From Clostridiaceae bacterium (GTDB lineage Bacteria > Bacillota > Clostridia > DSM-8532): a stretch of 64,000 nucleotides of DNA. Made by a program: the position numbers and the translations under genes. Location: the NCBI GenBank assembly GCA_012521705.1, contig JAAYLX010000039.1, positions 1 through 64,000 on the forward strand, read 5' to 3'. This document shows, one piece after another, positions 16,088-23,818 of the stretch; the stretch's first letter is position 1; every line of letters starts with the position of its first letter. Under the pieces are notes generated by a model that was not told where the DNA came from, ran no database searches, and saw nothing but the letters and a program-made list of their open reading frames with translations.

Positions 16088-18001
16088 ATGGCTGATATAA
16101 TTATGGAAAAACCGAAAGACCGCGTAAGTTATCATGATTCTGTGGAGGAAATGCTAAAACGAATCAGGGACGACGGTTTGTCCAGCGTATTTTCAAGATG
16201 GGATATCCAGGAGAAAATTAGATGCAAATACTGCCTTGAGGGTATGAGCTGTCAGCTTTGTTCCCAGGGACCCTGTCGCATTAGTATGCGCGCTGGGGCT
16301 GACAAAGGTGTATGCGGTATTGGCCCCGATGCGATGGCCATGAGAAATATGCTAATGAGAAACATAATGGGAGCCGCAACCTATGCCCATCACGCATTTG
16401 AGGCATTCAGAACCCTTAAGGCCACAGGAGAGGGCAAGACGCCTTTCAAAATAGTGGACTATAACAAGCTCAAATGGATGTGTGAAAAAACCGGAATCAG
16501 CACAGACCAGTCAGAGGATCAGATGGCTGTTCAACTTGCCGAACTCCTCTATGAGGAACTAAAAAAAGGACCTGATTATGACAGTATAATGGTGGAGGCT
16601 TTTGCACCCAAAAAGCGTATTGAGATCTGGAAAAAAACTGATCTGTATCCCTCGGGTGTACAGCATGAAATAGAAAACTGTATTGCAAGCTGCCTTACCA
16701 ACGTGGACGGGGATTATGTTTCCCTTGCCAGAAAAGCTCTACGCCTGGGTTTAGCTACCATATACACAGCCCAGATAGGTCTTGAAATGACACAGGATAT
16801 TCTCTTTGGTACACCCATGCCCCATGAGGTTGAAGTGGATCTTGGAATTATGGATCCGGATTACGTAAATATTGCTTTCAATGGACATCAGCCCTGGATA
16901 GGGGTGGCAACTCTTTTGAAGGCAAGGGAGGAGAAATATCAGGAAATGGCCAGAAAAGCCGGTGCCAAGGGATTAAGGGTTGTTGGCTCCATAGAGACAG
17001 GCCAGGAACTTTTGCAAAGATTCACAACTGATGATGTGTTTGTGGGCTTGATGGGTAACTGGCTGGCAATTGAACCCTTTTTGGCTACAGGTACAGTCGA
17101 CGCCCTTGTAATGGAGGAAAACTGCTCTCCGCCTGCAATCGACCAGTACGCAGAAAAATACCAGGTTGCCCTTATAAGCGTAAGCACAATAATAGGTGTT
17201 GCCGGTGTGCAGCATGAAATGCCCTATTATCCTGCAAAAGCCGATGAAATGGCCGAGAAGTGCATCGATATTGCCATAGAGAATTTCAAGAAAAGACATG
17301 GCAAAATCAAACCCATGGTTCCCAAACATAAAACCAAAGCTATTGCAGGATTTTCTTCCGAGGCTGTTTTAAATGCTGTGGGAAACGATATTGGCAAGCT
17401 TGTTGATGTAATAGCGCAGGGCAAGATTAAAGGCGTGGTCGCCCTTGCCAACTGTTCTACTTTAAGAAACGGGCCTCATGACTGGAACACCGTCAATCTT
17501 GCAAAAGAGCTCATCAAAAGAGATATTCTGATTGTCGCAGGCGGTTGTGGAAACCATGGCCTGGAAGTGGCAGGTCTGTGCAATCTTGATGCAATTCAGT
17601 TTGCCGGGGAGGGGCTAAAGGAAGTGTGTACAAGGCTGGGTATTCCACCTGTTCTAAGCTTCGGTACCTGCACCGATACGGGAAGGATATCAATGCTTGT
17701 AACAGCCCTGGCTGATTATCTGGATGTGGATATATCCGATTTGCCCATTGCCATTACAGCTCCGGAATGGATGGAGCAAAAGGCAACCATTGACGGAATA
17801 TTCGGTGTCGCTTACGGGGCTTATACTCATCTTTCACCCACTCCTTTCATTACCGGTGCTCCAAATCTTGTAAAGCTCCTTACCGAGGATGTTGAGAACA
17901 TCACCGGAGGCAAAATAACTGTGGGGGATGATCCTGTACAAGCTGCAAAAGATATTGAGGCTCATATAATAAAGAAGAGAGATAAAATGGGGCTTAAATA
18001 A
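16088..18001 (+). CDS. CooS-family protein with altered active-site motif
   Basis: A 637-residue protein of the anaerobic CO dehydrogenase catalytic family. The N-terminal cysteines for the B and D Fe-S clusters are present (CKYCLEGMSCQLCSQGPC, about residues 47-64). Most C-cluster positions are kept: His267, Cys346, Cys456, Cys487, Cys528, and Lys565 for catalysis. The ligand expected in the family's CCTGNE motif is not: the site reads SIETGQE, with Ile302-Glu303 in place of Cys-Cys. True Ni-Fe CODHs need this cysteine. The deviant CooS-V of Carboxydothermus hydrogenoformans lacks one cysteine, holds an Fe-S-O hybrid cluster and does not oxidise CO. No acs or cooF genes are nearby. CODH activity is therefore doubtful; hybrid-cluster redox chemistry is the better guess. 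Confidence 0.85.
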   Translation: MADIIMEKPKDRVSYHDSVEEMLKRIRDDGLSSVFSRWDIQEKIRCKYCLEGMSCQLCSQGPCRISMRAGADKGVCGIGPDAMAMRNMLMRNIMGAATYAHHAFEAFRTLKATGEGKTPFKIVDYNKLKWMCEKTGISTDQSEDQMAVQLAELLYEELKKGPDYDSIMVEAFAPKKRIEIWKKTDLYPSGVQHEIENCIASCLTNVDGDYVSLARKALRLGLATIYTAQIGLEMTQDILFGTPMPHEVEVDLGIMDPDYVNIAFNGHQPWIGVATLLKAREEKYQEMARKAGAKGLRVVGSIETGQELLQRFTTDDVFVGLMGNWLAIEPFLATGTVDALVMEENCSPPAIDQYAEKYQVALISVSTIIGVAGVQHEMPYYPAKADEMAEKCIDIAIENFKKRHGKIKPMVPKHKTKAIAGFSSEAVLNAVGNDIGKLVDVIAQGKIKGVVALANCSTLRNGPHDWNTVNLAKELIKRDILIVAGGCGNHGLEVAGLCNLDAIQFAGEGLKEVCTRLGIPPVLSFGTCTDTGRISMLVTALADYLDVDISDLPIAITAPEWMEQKATIDGIFGVAYGAYTHLSPTPFITGAPNLVKLLTEDVENITGGKITVGDDPVQAAKDIEAHIIKKRDKMGLK

Positions 18002-18027
18002 AGAAAATCCTCTTATCTGAATAATGA

Positions 18028-18056
18028 TTAATACGGCAGGAAAACTGCCGTATTAA
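18028..18056. terminator. Bidirectional terminator between the CooS-like gene and ytrI
   Basis: TTAATACGGCAG (18028-18039) and CTGCCGTATTAA (18045-18056) form a perfect 12-bp stem with loop GAAAA. It overlaps the stop codon of the minus-strand gene. Confidence 0.75.
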
Positions 18057-18529
18057 TCTATTAAATCTACTTTTACCCATAGTTTCAACTTTTCCGAAAG
18101 CATCAGTTTCTCAACCTGTAAGAAGAATTCCTTGTCGTTCAGTCTGATAATCCTGTTATCAATGATCATCATAATAATGTCTGCATCAAGATTCCGGACT
18201 TCGTTTCCTATCAGGGACAAAAACTTTTCCTTAATTACTTGCTCTATATCAATTTTATCTATTTCGTCAACAGTATTCTCTTCAGTTATCAAAACCGTCT
18301 CAATGCTTTTGAGGACAAAGTTTTTTGAATTCACAGCCTTTTCCAGATTCTGAAGTTTCGCATCCTTGTCTCTGATAGTGTTTTCAAGGGTGGCTATTTT
18401 TTCATAAAACAAATCGATTTTGTAGCTTAAGAAAACACACAGCAGTGATGCACCTATAAGTGCCCCGGTTATAACTCCTGCTATAAAGGTTATCAGAAAT
18501 CTAATGAGTGGTGCCTTTACTTTTGCCAT
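18053..18529 (-). CDS. YtrI-like membrane protein
   Basis: A 158-residue protein with one N-terminal membrane helix (about residues 8-33) and a coiled-coil-like region (about 38-75: KIATLENTIRDKDAKLQNLEKAV), followed by a small C-terminal domain. Its start overlaps the end of ytrH by 13 nt, so the two are translationally coupled. In Bacillus, ytrH and ytrI are neighbours made in the mother cell during sporulation; the call rests on this context and topology, not on clear sequence similarity. Confidence 0.55.
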   Translation of the reverse strand: MAKVKAPLIRFLITFIAGVITGALIGASLLCVFLSYKIDLFYEKIATLENTIRDKDAKLQNLEKAVNSKNFVLKSIETVLITEENTVDEIDKIDIEQVIKEKFLSLIGNEVRNLDADIIMMIIDNRIIRLNDKEFFLQVEKLMLSEKLKLWVKVDLID

Positions 18530-18855
18530 AGTTCACCGCACCTGTGTATTAATTTAATAAAGAAATAACCCATATTTGCCCCGAAAATTGCAGTAAGAAC
18601 TGAAATTGCCTGCTTTATTATCGAGCGGAATTCCCCCTGAAAGAGGCCTTTTTCAATTACTGCGAAAGAGGAAAAGGTGTCTCCAAGGGCTACCGCCATA
18701 GCCCATATTTTAATGGAACCGGCAAGATCAAGCATTGTTTTGAGAGGCGGGTGGTCTGTGATAAGAGCCCCTATACCTGCAAATACGCTGGCGCCAATGA
18801 CGACACCGAAAGCGATAAGGAAATTGTTTATTAATGTTGCCGCAAATCCGGACAT
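18517..18855 (-). CDS. ytrH: YtrH-type sporulation membrane protein
   Basis: A 112-residue integral membrane protein with about three hydrophobic segments. The SGFAATLINNFLIAFGVVIG start and the central IKIWAMAVALGDTF segment fit the YtrH family, a mother-cell protein needed for efficient sporulation in Bacillus. An upstream in-frame ATG at 18903 exists, but the ATG at 18855 follows GGTGAG at good spacing and gives the normal family start. It supports the host being a spore former. Confidence 0.8.
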   Translation of the reverse strand: MSGFAATLINNFLIAFGVVIGASVFAGIGALITDHPPLKTMLDLAGSIKIWAMAVALGDTFSSFAVIEKGLFQGEFRSIIKQAISVLTAIFGANMGYFFIKLIHRCGELWQK

Positions 18856-19070
18856 AGTTGTCTCACCATCATCCTTTGGATTCGTAAAAGGTTTATGATG
18901 CACTTAATTGATTTATGCAGACATATAAGTTTTTAGAGTATAAATATCCATTTTGGCAGGAATACTTGAATTATTTTCCTCATCCTGTTATCCTGAAAAC
19001 TGCAGGATATAATTTTGAGTAGATTTGATAATAAAAGGATATTAAGATATTTTTTTGTGAGGATGGTAGA

Positions 19071-19463
19071 ATGGTTATTACAATTAATACAGACAAAAAG
19101 GACGAATTCATTAATATTACTTCATTAATCCGGCAGCAGGTTGAAAAAAGCGGAGTCAGAAACGGAGTTGTAACTGTTTTTGTTCCTCATACCACCGCAG
19201 GAATCACCATTAATGAAAATGCAGATCCGGACGTGGTTATTGATATATTGACCACTCTTAATATGGTTTTCCCTGACAGAAAGGAATACCGCCATTTCGA
19301 AGGCAATTCAGCAGCCCATATGAAGGCTTCAGTTATGGGTTCATCCTGCAATGTGATAATTGAAAATGGAACACTTAAACTGGGGACCTGGCAGGGTATA
19401 TATTTCTGCGAATTTGACGGGCCAAGAACCAGAAAAGTGTATCTGAAAATAATAGAAGGATGA
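19071..19463 (+). CDS. YjbQ/UPF0047 family protein
   Basis: A 130-residue protein of the YjbQ family, with the characteristic HTTAGITINENADPDV segment (about residues 42-57) and the late LGTWQGIYFCEFDGPR motif. Some members have a weak thiamine-phosphate synthase activity, but the physiological role is not settled. The length is normal. GTGAGGA precedes the ATG. It stands alone between the divergent ytrH and the NYN gene. Confidence 0.88.
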   Translation: MVITINTDKKDEFINITSLIRQQVEKSGVRNGVVTVFVPHTTAGITINENADPDVVIDILTTLNMVFPDRKEYRHFEGNSAAHMKASVMGSSCNVIIENGTLKLGTWQGIYFCEFDGPRTRKVYLKIIEG

Positions 19464-19563
19464 AAGACCTGTAATTTGCGAATATTCTGCAGGTAGGCTA
19501 TAATAAAATCAGTTATTAAAGGAAATTAGTAGAATATATAATGTCGCTCAGGAAAGGGAAAAT

Positions 19564-20379
19564 ATGAAAAACAGTTCAGAGCTTAGATTTGCTGTCCTAA
19601 TAGACGCGGAAAACGTGCCTTGCAGCAATGTAAAAGGTATATTGGAGGAAATAGCAAAGTACGGTATACCTACCATAAAAAGAATATATGGCGATTGGAC
19701 AAAGCCCAATACATCGGGATGGAAGAATGTCCTTGTGGAAAATGCCATTACACCAATACAGCAGTACAGCTATACTCAGGGAAAGAATTCATCCGATTCG
19801 GCAATGATAATTGACGCCATGGATATCCTCTACACAGAAAAGGTGGAGGGTTTTTGCCTTGTTTCAAGCGACAGCGATTTTACAAGACTGGCTGTGCGCT
19901 TAAGAGAATCAGGCATGAAAGTAATTGGTATCGGTGAAAGAAAAACTCCCAATTCCTTCAAGGCGGCATGTGATAAGTTCATATACATTGAAATTATTAA
20001 TGATAACAGCCGGCAGGCTCGTGAGGCTGAGGAAGAGCACCGCAGACATCTTGATGTCAAGAAGACACCTGAAGGCCCGATAGTCGGCATTGGGGAAGAT
20101 GTTATAAATCTTATTGCATCTTCCATACAGGACGTGGCTGATGATGACGGCTGGGCGTTTCTTGCCGACGTAGGAAATATGATACAGAAGAAGCAACCGG
20201 ATTTTGACGCTCGTAATTTTGGCTTTGCCAAACTGACTCCCCTTATTAAAACCCTCAAGCAATTTGAAATTGATGAAAGGGATTCGGGGAACAGCAAGAT
20301 TAAGCATATCTATGTGAGAAACAAAGATATCTCTTTTGAGCAGAAGGCTGATAAAAAACGCCTGAAGAATAAAGGATAA
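19564..20379 (+). CDS. NYN-domain RNase-like protein with OST-HTH domain
   Basis: A 271-residue protein. The N-terminal NYN (PIN-like) domain carries the acidic metal-binding residues expected of a nuclease: LIDAENV (about residue 13), SSDSAMIIDAMD and SSDSDFTRL. The C-terminal region (about 180-255) resembles the OST-HTH/LOTUS domain, which binds RNA. This LabA/DUF88 architecture is widespread in bacteria but little studied; RNA cleavage is likely. The ribosome site is AGGAAAGGG. A hydrolase follows 19 nt later in the same direction, probably in one transcript. Confidence 0.82.
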   Translation: MKNSSELRFAVLIDAENVPCSNVKGILEEIAKYGIPTIKRIYGDWTKPNTSGWKNVLVENAITPIQQYSYTQGKNSSDSAMIIDAMDILYTEKVEGFCLVSSDSDFTRLAVRLRESGMKVIGIGERKTPNSFKAACDKFIYIEIINDNSRQAREAEEEHRRHLDVKKTPEGPIVGIGEDVINLIASSIQDVADDDGWAFLADVGNMIQKKQPDFDARNFGFAKLTPLIKTLKQFEIDERDSGNSKIKHIYVRNKDISFEQKADKKRLKNKG

Positions 20380-20398
20380 TCCATCGGAGGATGCACCT

Positions 20399-21331
20399 GT
20401 GTGGATTATTCTGATAATTTTTGTTGTTCTGGTTCTTCTGTATTTGGTGTGTAATTATTTTTATAATTTAGCCATATCTCCAGGAAAGAAAACTTTTTTG
20501 AAACGCAACAGTGACTTGCCGGAAACCTCTTCCTGCGATGTCCGTGTTGAAGGCAGGGAATGGCTGGACAGGGTCAGGAAGATCCGCTGCTCCATAAAAA
20601 GTCATGACGGTCTTAATATAAGAGCTATATTCATTCCATCAGACAATCCCCAACAGAAAATGTTTGTTGTTATCGCCCATGGCTATAGTTCCAGAGGTTC
20701 GCATATGGGAGTCTACAGTAAGTTTTTCAACCAGGAGCTTGGCTTCAATGTGCTTATTCCCGACAACAGGGGACATGGTGAAAGTGAAGGCAACTATATT
20801 GGTTTTGGCTGGCACGACAGACTGGATTATATCAGGTGGACAGAGTACCTGATTAATACTTATGGCAATGATATCAAAGTAATCCTGTTCGGCATATCTA
20901 TGGGGGCCGCAACTGTCCTTATGACAGGCGGTGAAAACCCGCCCGACAATGTAAAGGCGATAATATCAGATTGCGGCTACACTTCCGCATGGGACATTCT
21001 TAGTTTCCGGCTAAGACGCATGTATGGACTTCCCCCGTTTCCACTAATGCATTTTACAAGTCTTATGACATATGTTAAGGCAGGATATTTTCTATCAGAG
21101 GCTTCAGCTCTGAAACAGGTCAAAAAAGCAAGACTACCAATACTTTTTATTCATGGGAGCAAGGACACGTTCGTTCCCTTTGAAATGGGCATGCGCCTTT
21201 ATGAAGCCTGTCCTTCTGAGAAAAAGTTTTATGTTGTGGAAGATGCGGGACATATTGAGTGTATTGTCAAGGATTACGACAATTATTGCAAAACCATAAA
21301 AGACTTTATTGGTGGTCTAAGACTTGACTGA
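20399..21331 (+). CDS. Alpha/beta hydrolase, membrane anchored
   Basis: A 310-residue hydrolase with one N-terminal membrane helix (about residues 2-24), so the catalytic domain is probably tethered at the membrane. The nucleophile motif is GISMG, the acid is the Asp in HGSKDTFVPF and the base is the His in DAGHIEC. An HGY oxyanion segment lies near residue 90. It resembles the YqkD/BAAT-like group of Firmicutes. The start is GTG after GGAGGATG. The substrate is unknown. Confidence 0.82.
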   Translation: MWIILIIFVVLVLLYLVCNYFYNLAISPGKKTFLKRNSDLPETSSCDVRVEGREWLDRVRKIRCSIKSHDGLNIRAIFIPSDNPQQKMFVVIAHGYSSRGSHMGVYSKFFNQELGFNVLIPDNRGHGESEGNYIGFGWHDRLDYIRWTEYLINTYGNDIKVILFGISMGAATVLMTGGENPPDNVKAIISDCGYTSAWDILSFRLRRMYGLPPFPLMHFTSLMTYVKAGYFLSEASALKQVKKARLPILFIHGSKDTFVPFEMGMRLYEACPSEKKFYVVEDAGHIECIVKDYDNYCKTIKDFIGGLRLD

Positions 21332-21409
21332 ACAGACAGACTTTCATAATTGTTCTGTCAATGAAGCCGAATATTAAGTCATTTGCCTATATAAGTTTTA
21401 AATTGTTTA

Positions 21410-21438
21410 TTGACTGGCTTAAATTTCAGGGATATAAT
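21410..21438 (+). promoter_or_regulatory. Sigma-A promoter of folT
   Basis: TTGACT (21410-21415), a 17-nt spacer and TATAAT (21433-21438). Transcription would begin some 15 nt before the riboswitch. Confidence 0.75.
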
Positions 21439-21460
21439 ATGTCTCATTAAAAAATAATGC

Positions 21461-21560
21461 TAACAGAACAGGTATTTGCGCGTTAAGTGCCGGAGAATGG
21501 GAGTAGAGTCTCCGGACGAAGGGTTGTATGCCCGCGGTGCAAATACTGCATCCGCTGTTA
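21461..21560 (+). promoter_or_regulatory. Tetrahydrofolate (THF) riboswitch
   Basis: The conserved core is present: GCGTTAAGTG, then a hairpin with GGAG...CTCC, CGAAG, CGCGGTGC and GCATCCGCT in the right order. The closing stem is TAACAG (21461-21466) with CTGTTA (21555-21560), and a second stem is GTATTTGC with GCAAATAC. This is the folT-type THF aptamer, which senses reduced folates. It sits between a strong promoter and a folate transporter gene. No T-rich terminator follows, so control is probably at translation. Confidence 0.9.
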
Positions 21561-21621
21561 CTATAGTCTTCTTTCTGTAGTTGTAGTAGCAGATGGAGCA
21601 TGTAAAGAAAGGAGACCGAAA

Positions 21622-22413
21622 ATGAACGTCAATTCTCAGGAAAAACAATTCTCTCTTACCCGCAAACTCATTCTAACCGCTTTATTTATCGGACTTGCCG
21701 TAGTTGTCAGAGGATTTAGTACCATGGTGTATTTTTTAGGAGCACCGGGTATGCGAATCAGTTTTTCAGGAATATTCTCAAAAATGCCGGCAATTCTCTT
21801 CGGACCATTGTATGGCGGAATCGCAGGCGGTATTGCAGATGTAGTAGGCTACATTGTAAAACCGGAAGGTCCGTTTATTCCTTTTCTTACTCTTACAGCA
21901 ATTCTGGGCGGGGTTCTTACAGCATGGCTTTGGAGTATTTTTAAGAATGCGGATACCGAAAAACTTCAGCGCGGAATGTGGATTTTCTTTGTAATTATTG
22001 GAGCGACAGGCCTGTTTAATTTAATTGCAGTCCGGTTTTTCGAAAATTCGGCCGTAGCCCTGTTAATTAAAAAAGCAGGGAAATATGAAGGTTTTTTGAC
22101 ACTCGGTCTTATAGCGGTTGCTGTTATTGGGATTATTCTTATGATTCTGGATTACGCCGCAAGAAAGAAATTCCCCCAGGCTGCAATAAACAAATATTAT
22201 CTGAAAATTCTTTTGCCTTTCGGCGTTTCAGGTCTTGTTGTCACAATAATTAATACCTGGATTCTTATACTGTACTTCCCCGCACTTGCAAAGATAGGGT
22301 TTACGCTCTTTTTGATTCCGAGACTTGTGGAAGAAATACTGATGATGGTTGTGCAAAGTTATATTGCCGCGTTTATTCTCACCGTTTATGACCGTATAAG
22401 CACAAAATCCTGA
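21622..22413 (+). CDS. folT: Folate-type ECF transporter substrate-binding protein FolT
   Basis: A 263-residue integral membrane protein of the ECF S-component type, with about six membrane segments, expected to bind folate and pair with a shared EcfA/EcfT energising module encoded elsewhere. The N-terminal SLTRKLILTALFIGLAVVV and the GPLYGGIAGGIADVVGYI segments are typical. It is longer than the usual 170-180 residues because of extra sequence in the middle (about residues 110-180). The start is the ATG at 21622 after GGAGA; upstream reading in frame goes through the riboswitch. The riboswitch supports the substrate call. Confidence 0.87.
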   Translation: MNVNSQEKQFSLTRKLILTALFIGLAVVVRGFSTMVYFLGAPGMRISFSGIFSKMPAILFGPLYGGIAGGIADVVGYIVKPEGPFIPFLTLTAILGGVLTAWLWSIFKNADTEKLQRGMWIFFVIIGATGLFNLIAVRFFENSAVALLIKKAGKYEGFLTLGLIAVAVIGIILMILDYAARKKFPQAAINKYYLKILLPFGVSGLVVTIINTWILILYFPALAKIGFTLFLIPRLVEEILMMVVQSYIAAFILTVYDRISTKS

Positions 22414-22480
22414 TTTTAATTGTGGCTTGGTTTTATGGTATACTTATTCAGGACGCAAGTCACAAATTTAACAAAGAAGC

Positions 22481-23008
22481 GTGGAAGAGTTGAAATTTAA
22501 AGTTATTCGTAAACAACCAAACAGCAAATCATGCATAGTTTGCGGTCTTAAAAATGAATTTGGGTTAAAGGCTTCCTTTTATGAACTGGAAAATGGAGAG
22601 CTGGCAGCAATTTTTAATACTCTGGAGGGACATCAGAGTTATCCCGGAAGGCTCCACGGAGGGATTGCCGGTGCAATTCTTGATGAGACCATTGGACGAG
22701 CTGTAATGATTAATCAGGGTGATATATGGGGAGTCACCATTGAACTTAATGTTCGCTACAAAAAGCCCATACCTCTGAATACTTCCCTGATAGCTGTAGG
22801 CAGGATAACAAAGGACAGTTCAAGAATTTTCGAAGGGACGGGGGAGATTTTGCTCCCGGGAGGAGAAGTGGCCGTTACAGCCCAGGGACGGTATCTGAAA
22901 ATGCCCATTGACAAAATCGCGGAATGGAACGACGACCATGAGGAGTGGCGGGTGCATTTGTCAGACAATGACCCCGAGTACATTGAGCTGCCGGATGATA
23001 CAGACTGA
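22481..23008 (+). CDS. Hotdog-fold thioesterase (PaaI-like)
   Basis: A 175-residue protein with a single hotdog domain. The RLHGGIAGAILDETIGRAV segment (residues 59-77) matches the active-site helix of PaaI/4HBT acyl-CoA thioesterases. An N-terminal Cys pair (SCIVCG) is as seen in some members. The start is GTG, with a weak ribosome site. comB follows 34 nt later. The acyl-CoA substrate is unknown. Confidence 0.82.
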   Translation: MEELKFKVIRKQPNSKSCIVCGLKNEFGLKASFYELENGELAAIFNTLEGHQSYPGRLHGGIAGAILDETIGRAVMINQGDIWGVTIELNVRYKKPIPLNTSLIAVGRITKDSSRIFEGTGEILLPGGEVAVTAQGRYLKMPIDKIAEWNDDHEEWRVHLSDNDPEYIELPDDTD

Positions 23009-23042
23009 TGTAACCAATTAGCCGGTTGATAAAGGGGATAAA

Positions 23043-23735
23043 ATGAAAATAAATGTATTTCAGTTGATTGAAGGAGCCAAGAAGGCTACCGGCCTCACAG
23101 TTGTAATAGATGTCTTCCGGGCTTTTACCCTTGCCTGTTATGCTTTTGCCAACGGAGCGGAGGATATAATCCCGGTGGCAGATCTTGATGAGGCTTACAA
23201 TATAAAAAAGGCCAATCCTGATTATATCCTGATGGGGGAAAGGCATTACCGTATGCAGAAGGGGTTTGATTACGGTAATTCGCCCGCTCTGATAGAAAAT
23301 GTGGATTTCAGCGGTAGAACTCTTATTCACACCACCAGCGCAGGAACACAGGGTATTATAAATGCGAAGGGCGCCGATGAAATTATCACTGGAAGTTTTG
23401 TAAATGCCAAAGCAATTGCGAAATATATCATGAAGAAAAATCCTGAAACCCTGTCACTGGTATGCATGGGGGATGAGGGAATAAAAGAAAATGATGAAGA
23501 TAATTATTGCGCCCGATATATCATAAGCTTACTACAAAATGAGCCCTTTGATCTGGAAGAAATGAAGGAAATCCTGAAAACAGGAAGCGGCAAAAGGTTT
23601 TTCAATCCGGAAAACTCCAATTGGAGCCCTGAAGGAGATTTTTACCTGTCCATGGAGTTTAACCGGTTTGATTTTGTGCTTAGGGCAGAAAAAAGGGATG
23701 ACGGCTTGTTCCACCTGAAGAGAATATTAGTTTAA
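23043..23735 (+). CDS. comB: 2-phosphosulfolactate phosphatase family protein (ComB)
   Basis: A 230-residue protein of the ComB family, which in methanogens dephosphorylates 2-phosphosulfolactate in coenzyme M synthesis. The family motifs are seen: VVIDVFRAFT (about residue 20), GERHYRMQKGFDYGNSP and TTSAGTQGI. Clostridia do not make coenzyme M, so the true substrate here is probably another phosphate ester. The central motif (RHYRMQKGFD) differs from the usual RGG..PPGFD. AAAGGGG precedes the ATG. Confidence 0.8.
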   Translation: MKINVFQLIEGAKKATGLTVVIDVFRAFTLACYAFANGAEDIIPVADLDEAYNIKKANPDYILMGERHYRMQKGFDYGNSPALIENVDFSGRTLIHTTSAGTQGIINAKGADEIITGSFVNAKAIAKYIMKKNPETLSLVCMGDEGIKENDEDNYCARYIISLLQNEPFDLEEMKEILKTGSGKRFFNPENSNWSPEGDFYLSMEFNRFDFVLRAEKRDDGLFHLKRILV

Positions 23736-23755
23736 CTTAGCCCGACAAATAATAA

Positions 23756-23790
23756 AAGAGGTCCTCCAATAGGAAGACCTCTTAATTTTT
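23756..23790. terminator. Bidirectional terminator between comB and hppA
   Basis: AAGAGGTC (23756-23763) pairs with GACCTCTT (23776-23783), with T runs on both strands. Confidence 0.75.
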
Positions 23791-23818
23791 TTATGTCAAT
23801 GATTCCTGAACTAAGTTA

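Noticed and set aside
16088..18001. Functional Ni-Fe CO dehydrogenase
   Set aside because: The key active-site cysteine is replaced by Glu, and there are no cooF, cooC or acs genes nearby.
21487..21621. N-terminal extension of FolT
   Set aside because: These 45 codons run through the THF riboswitch and its expression platform; the ATG at 21622 has the ribosome site.
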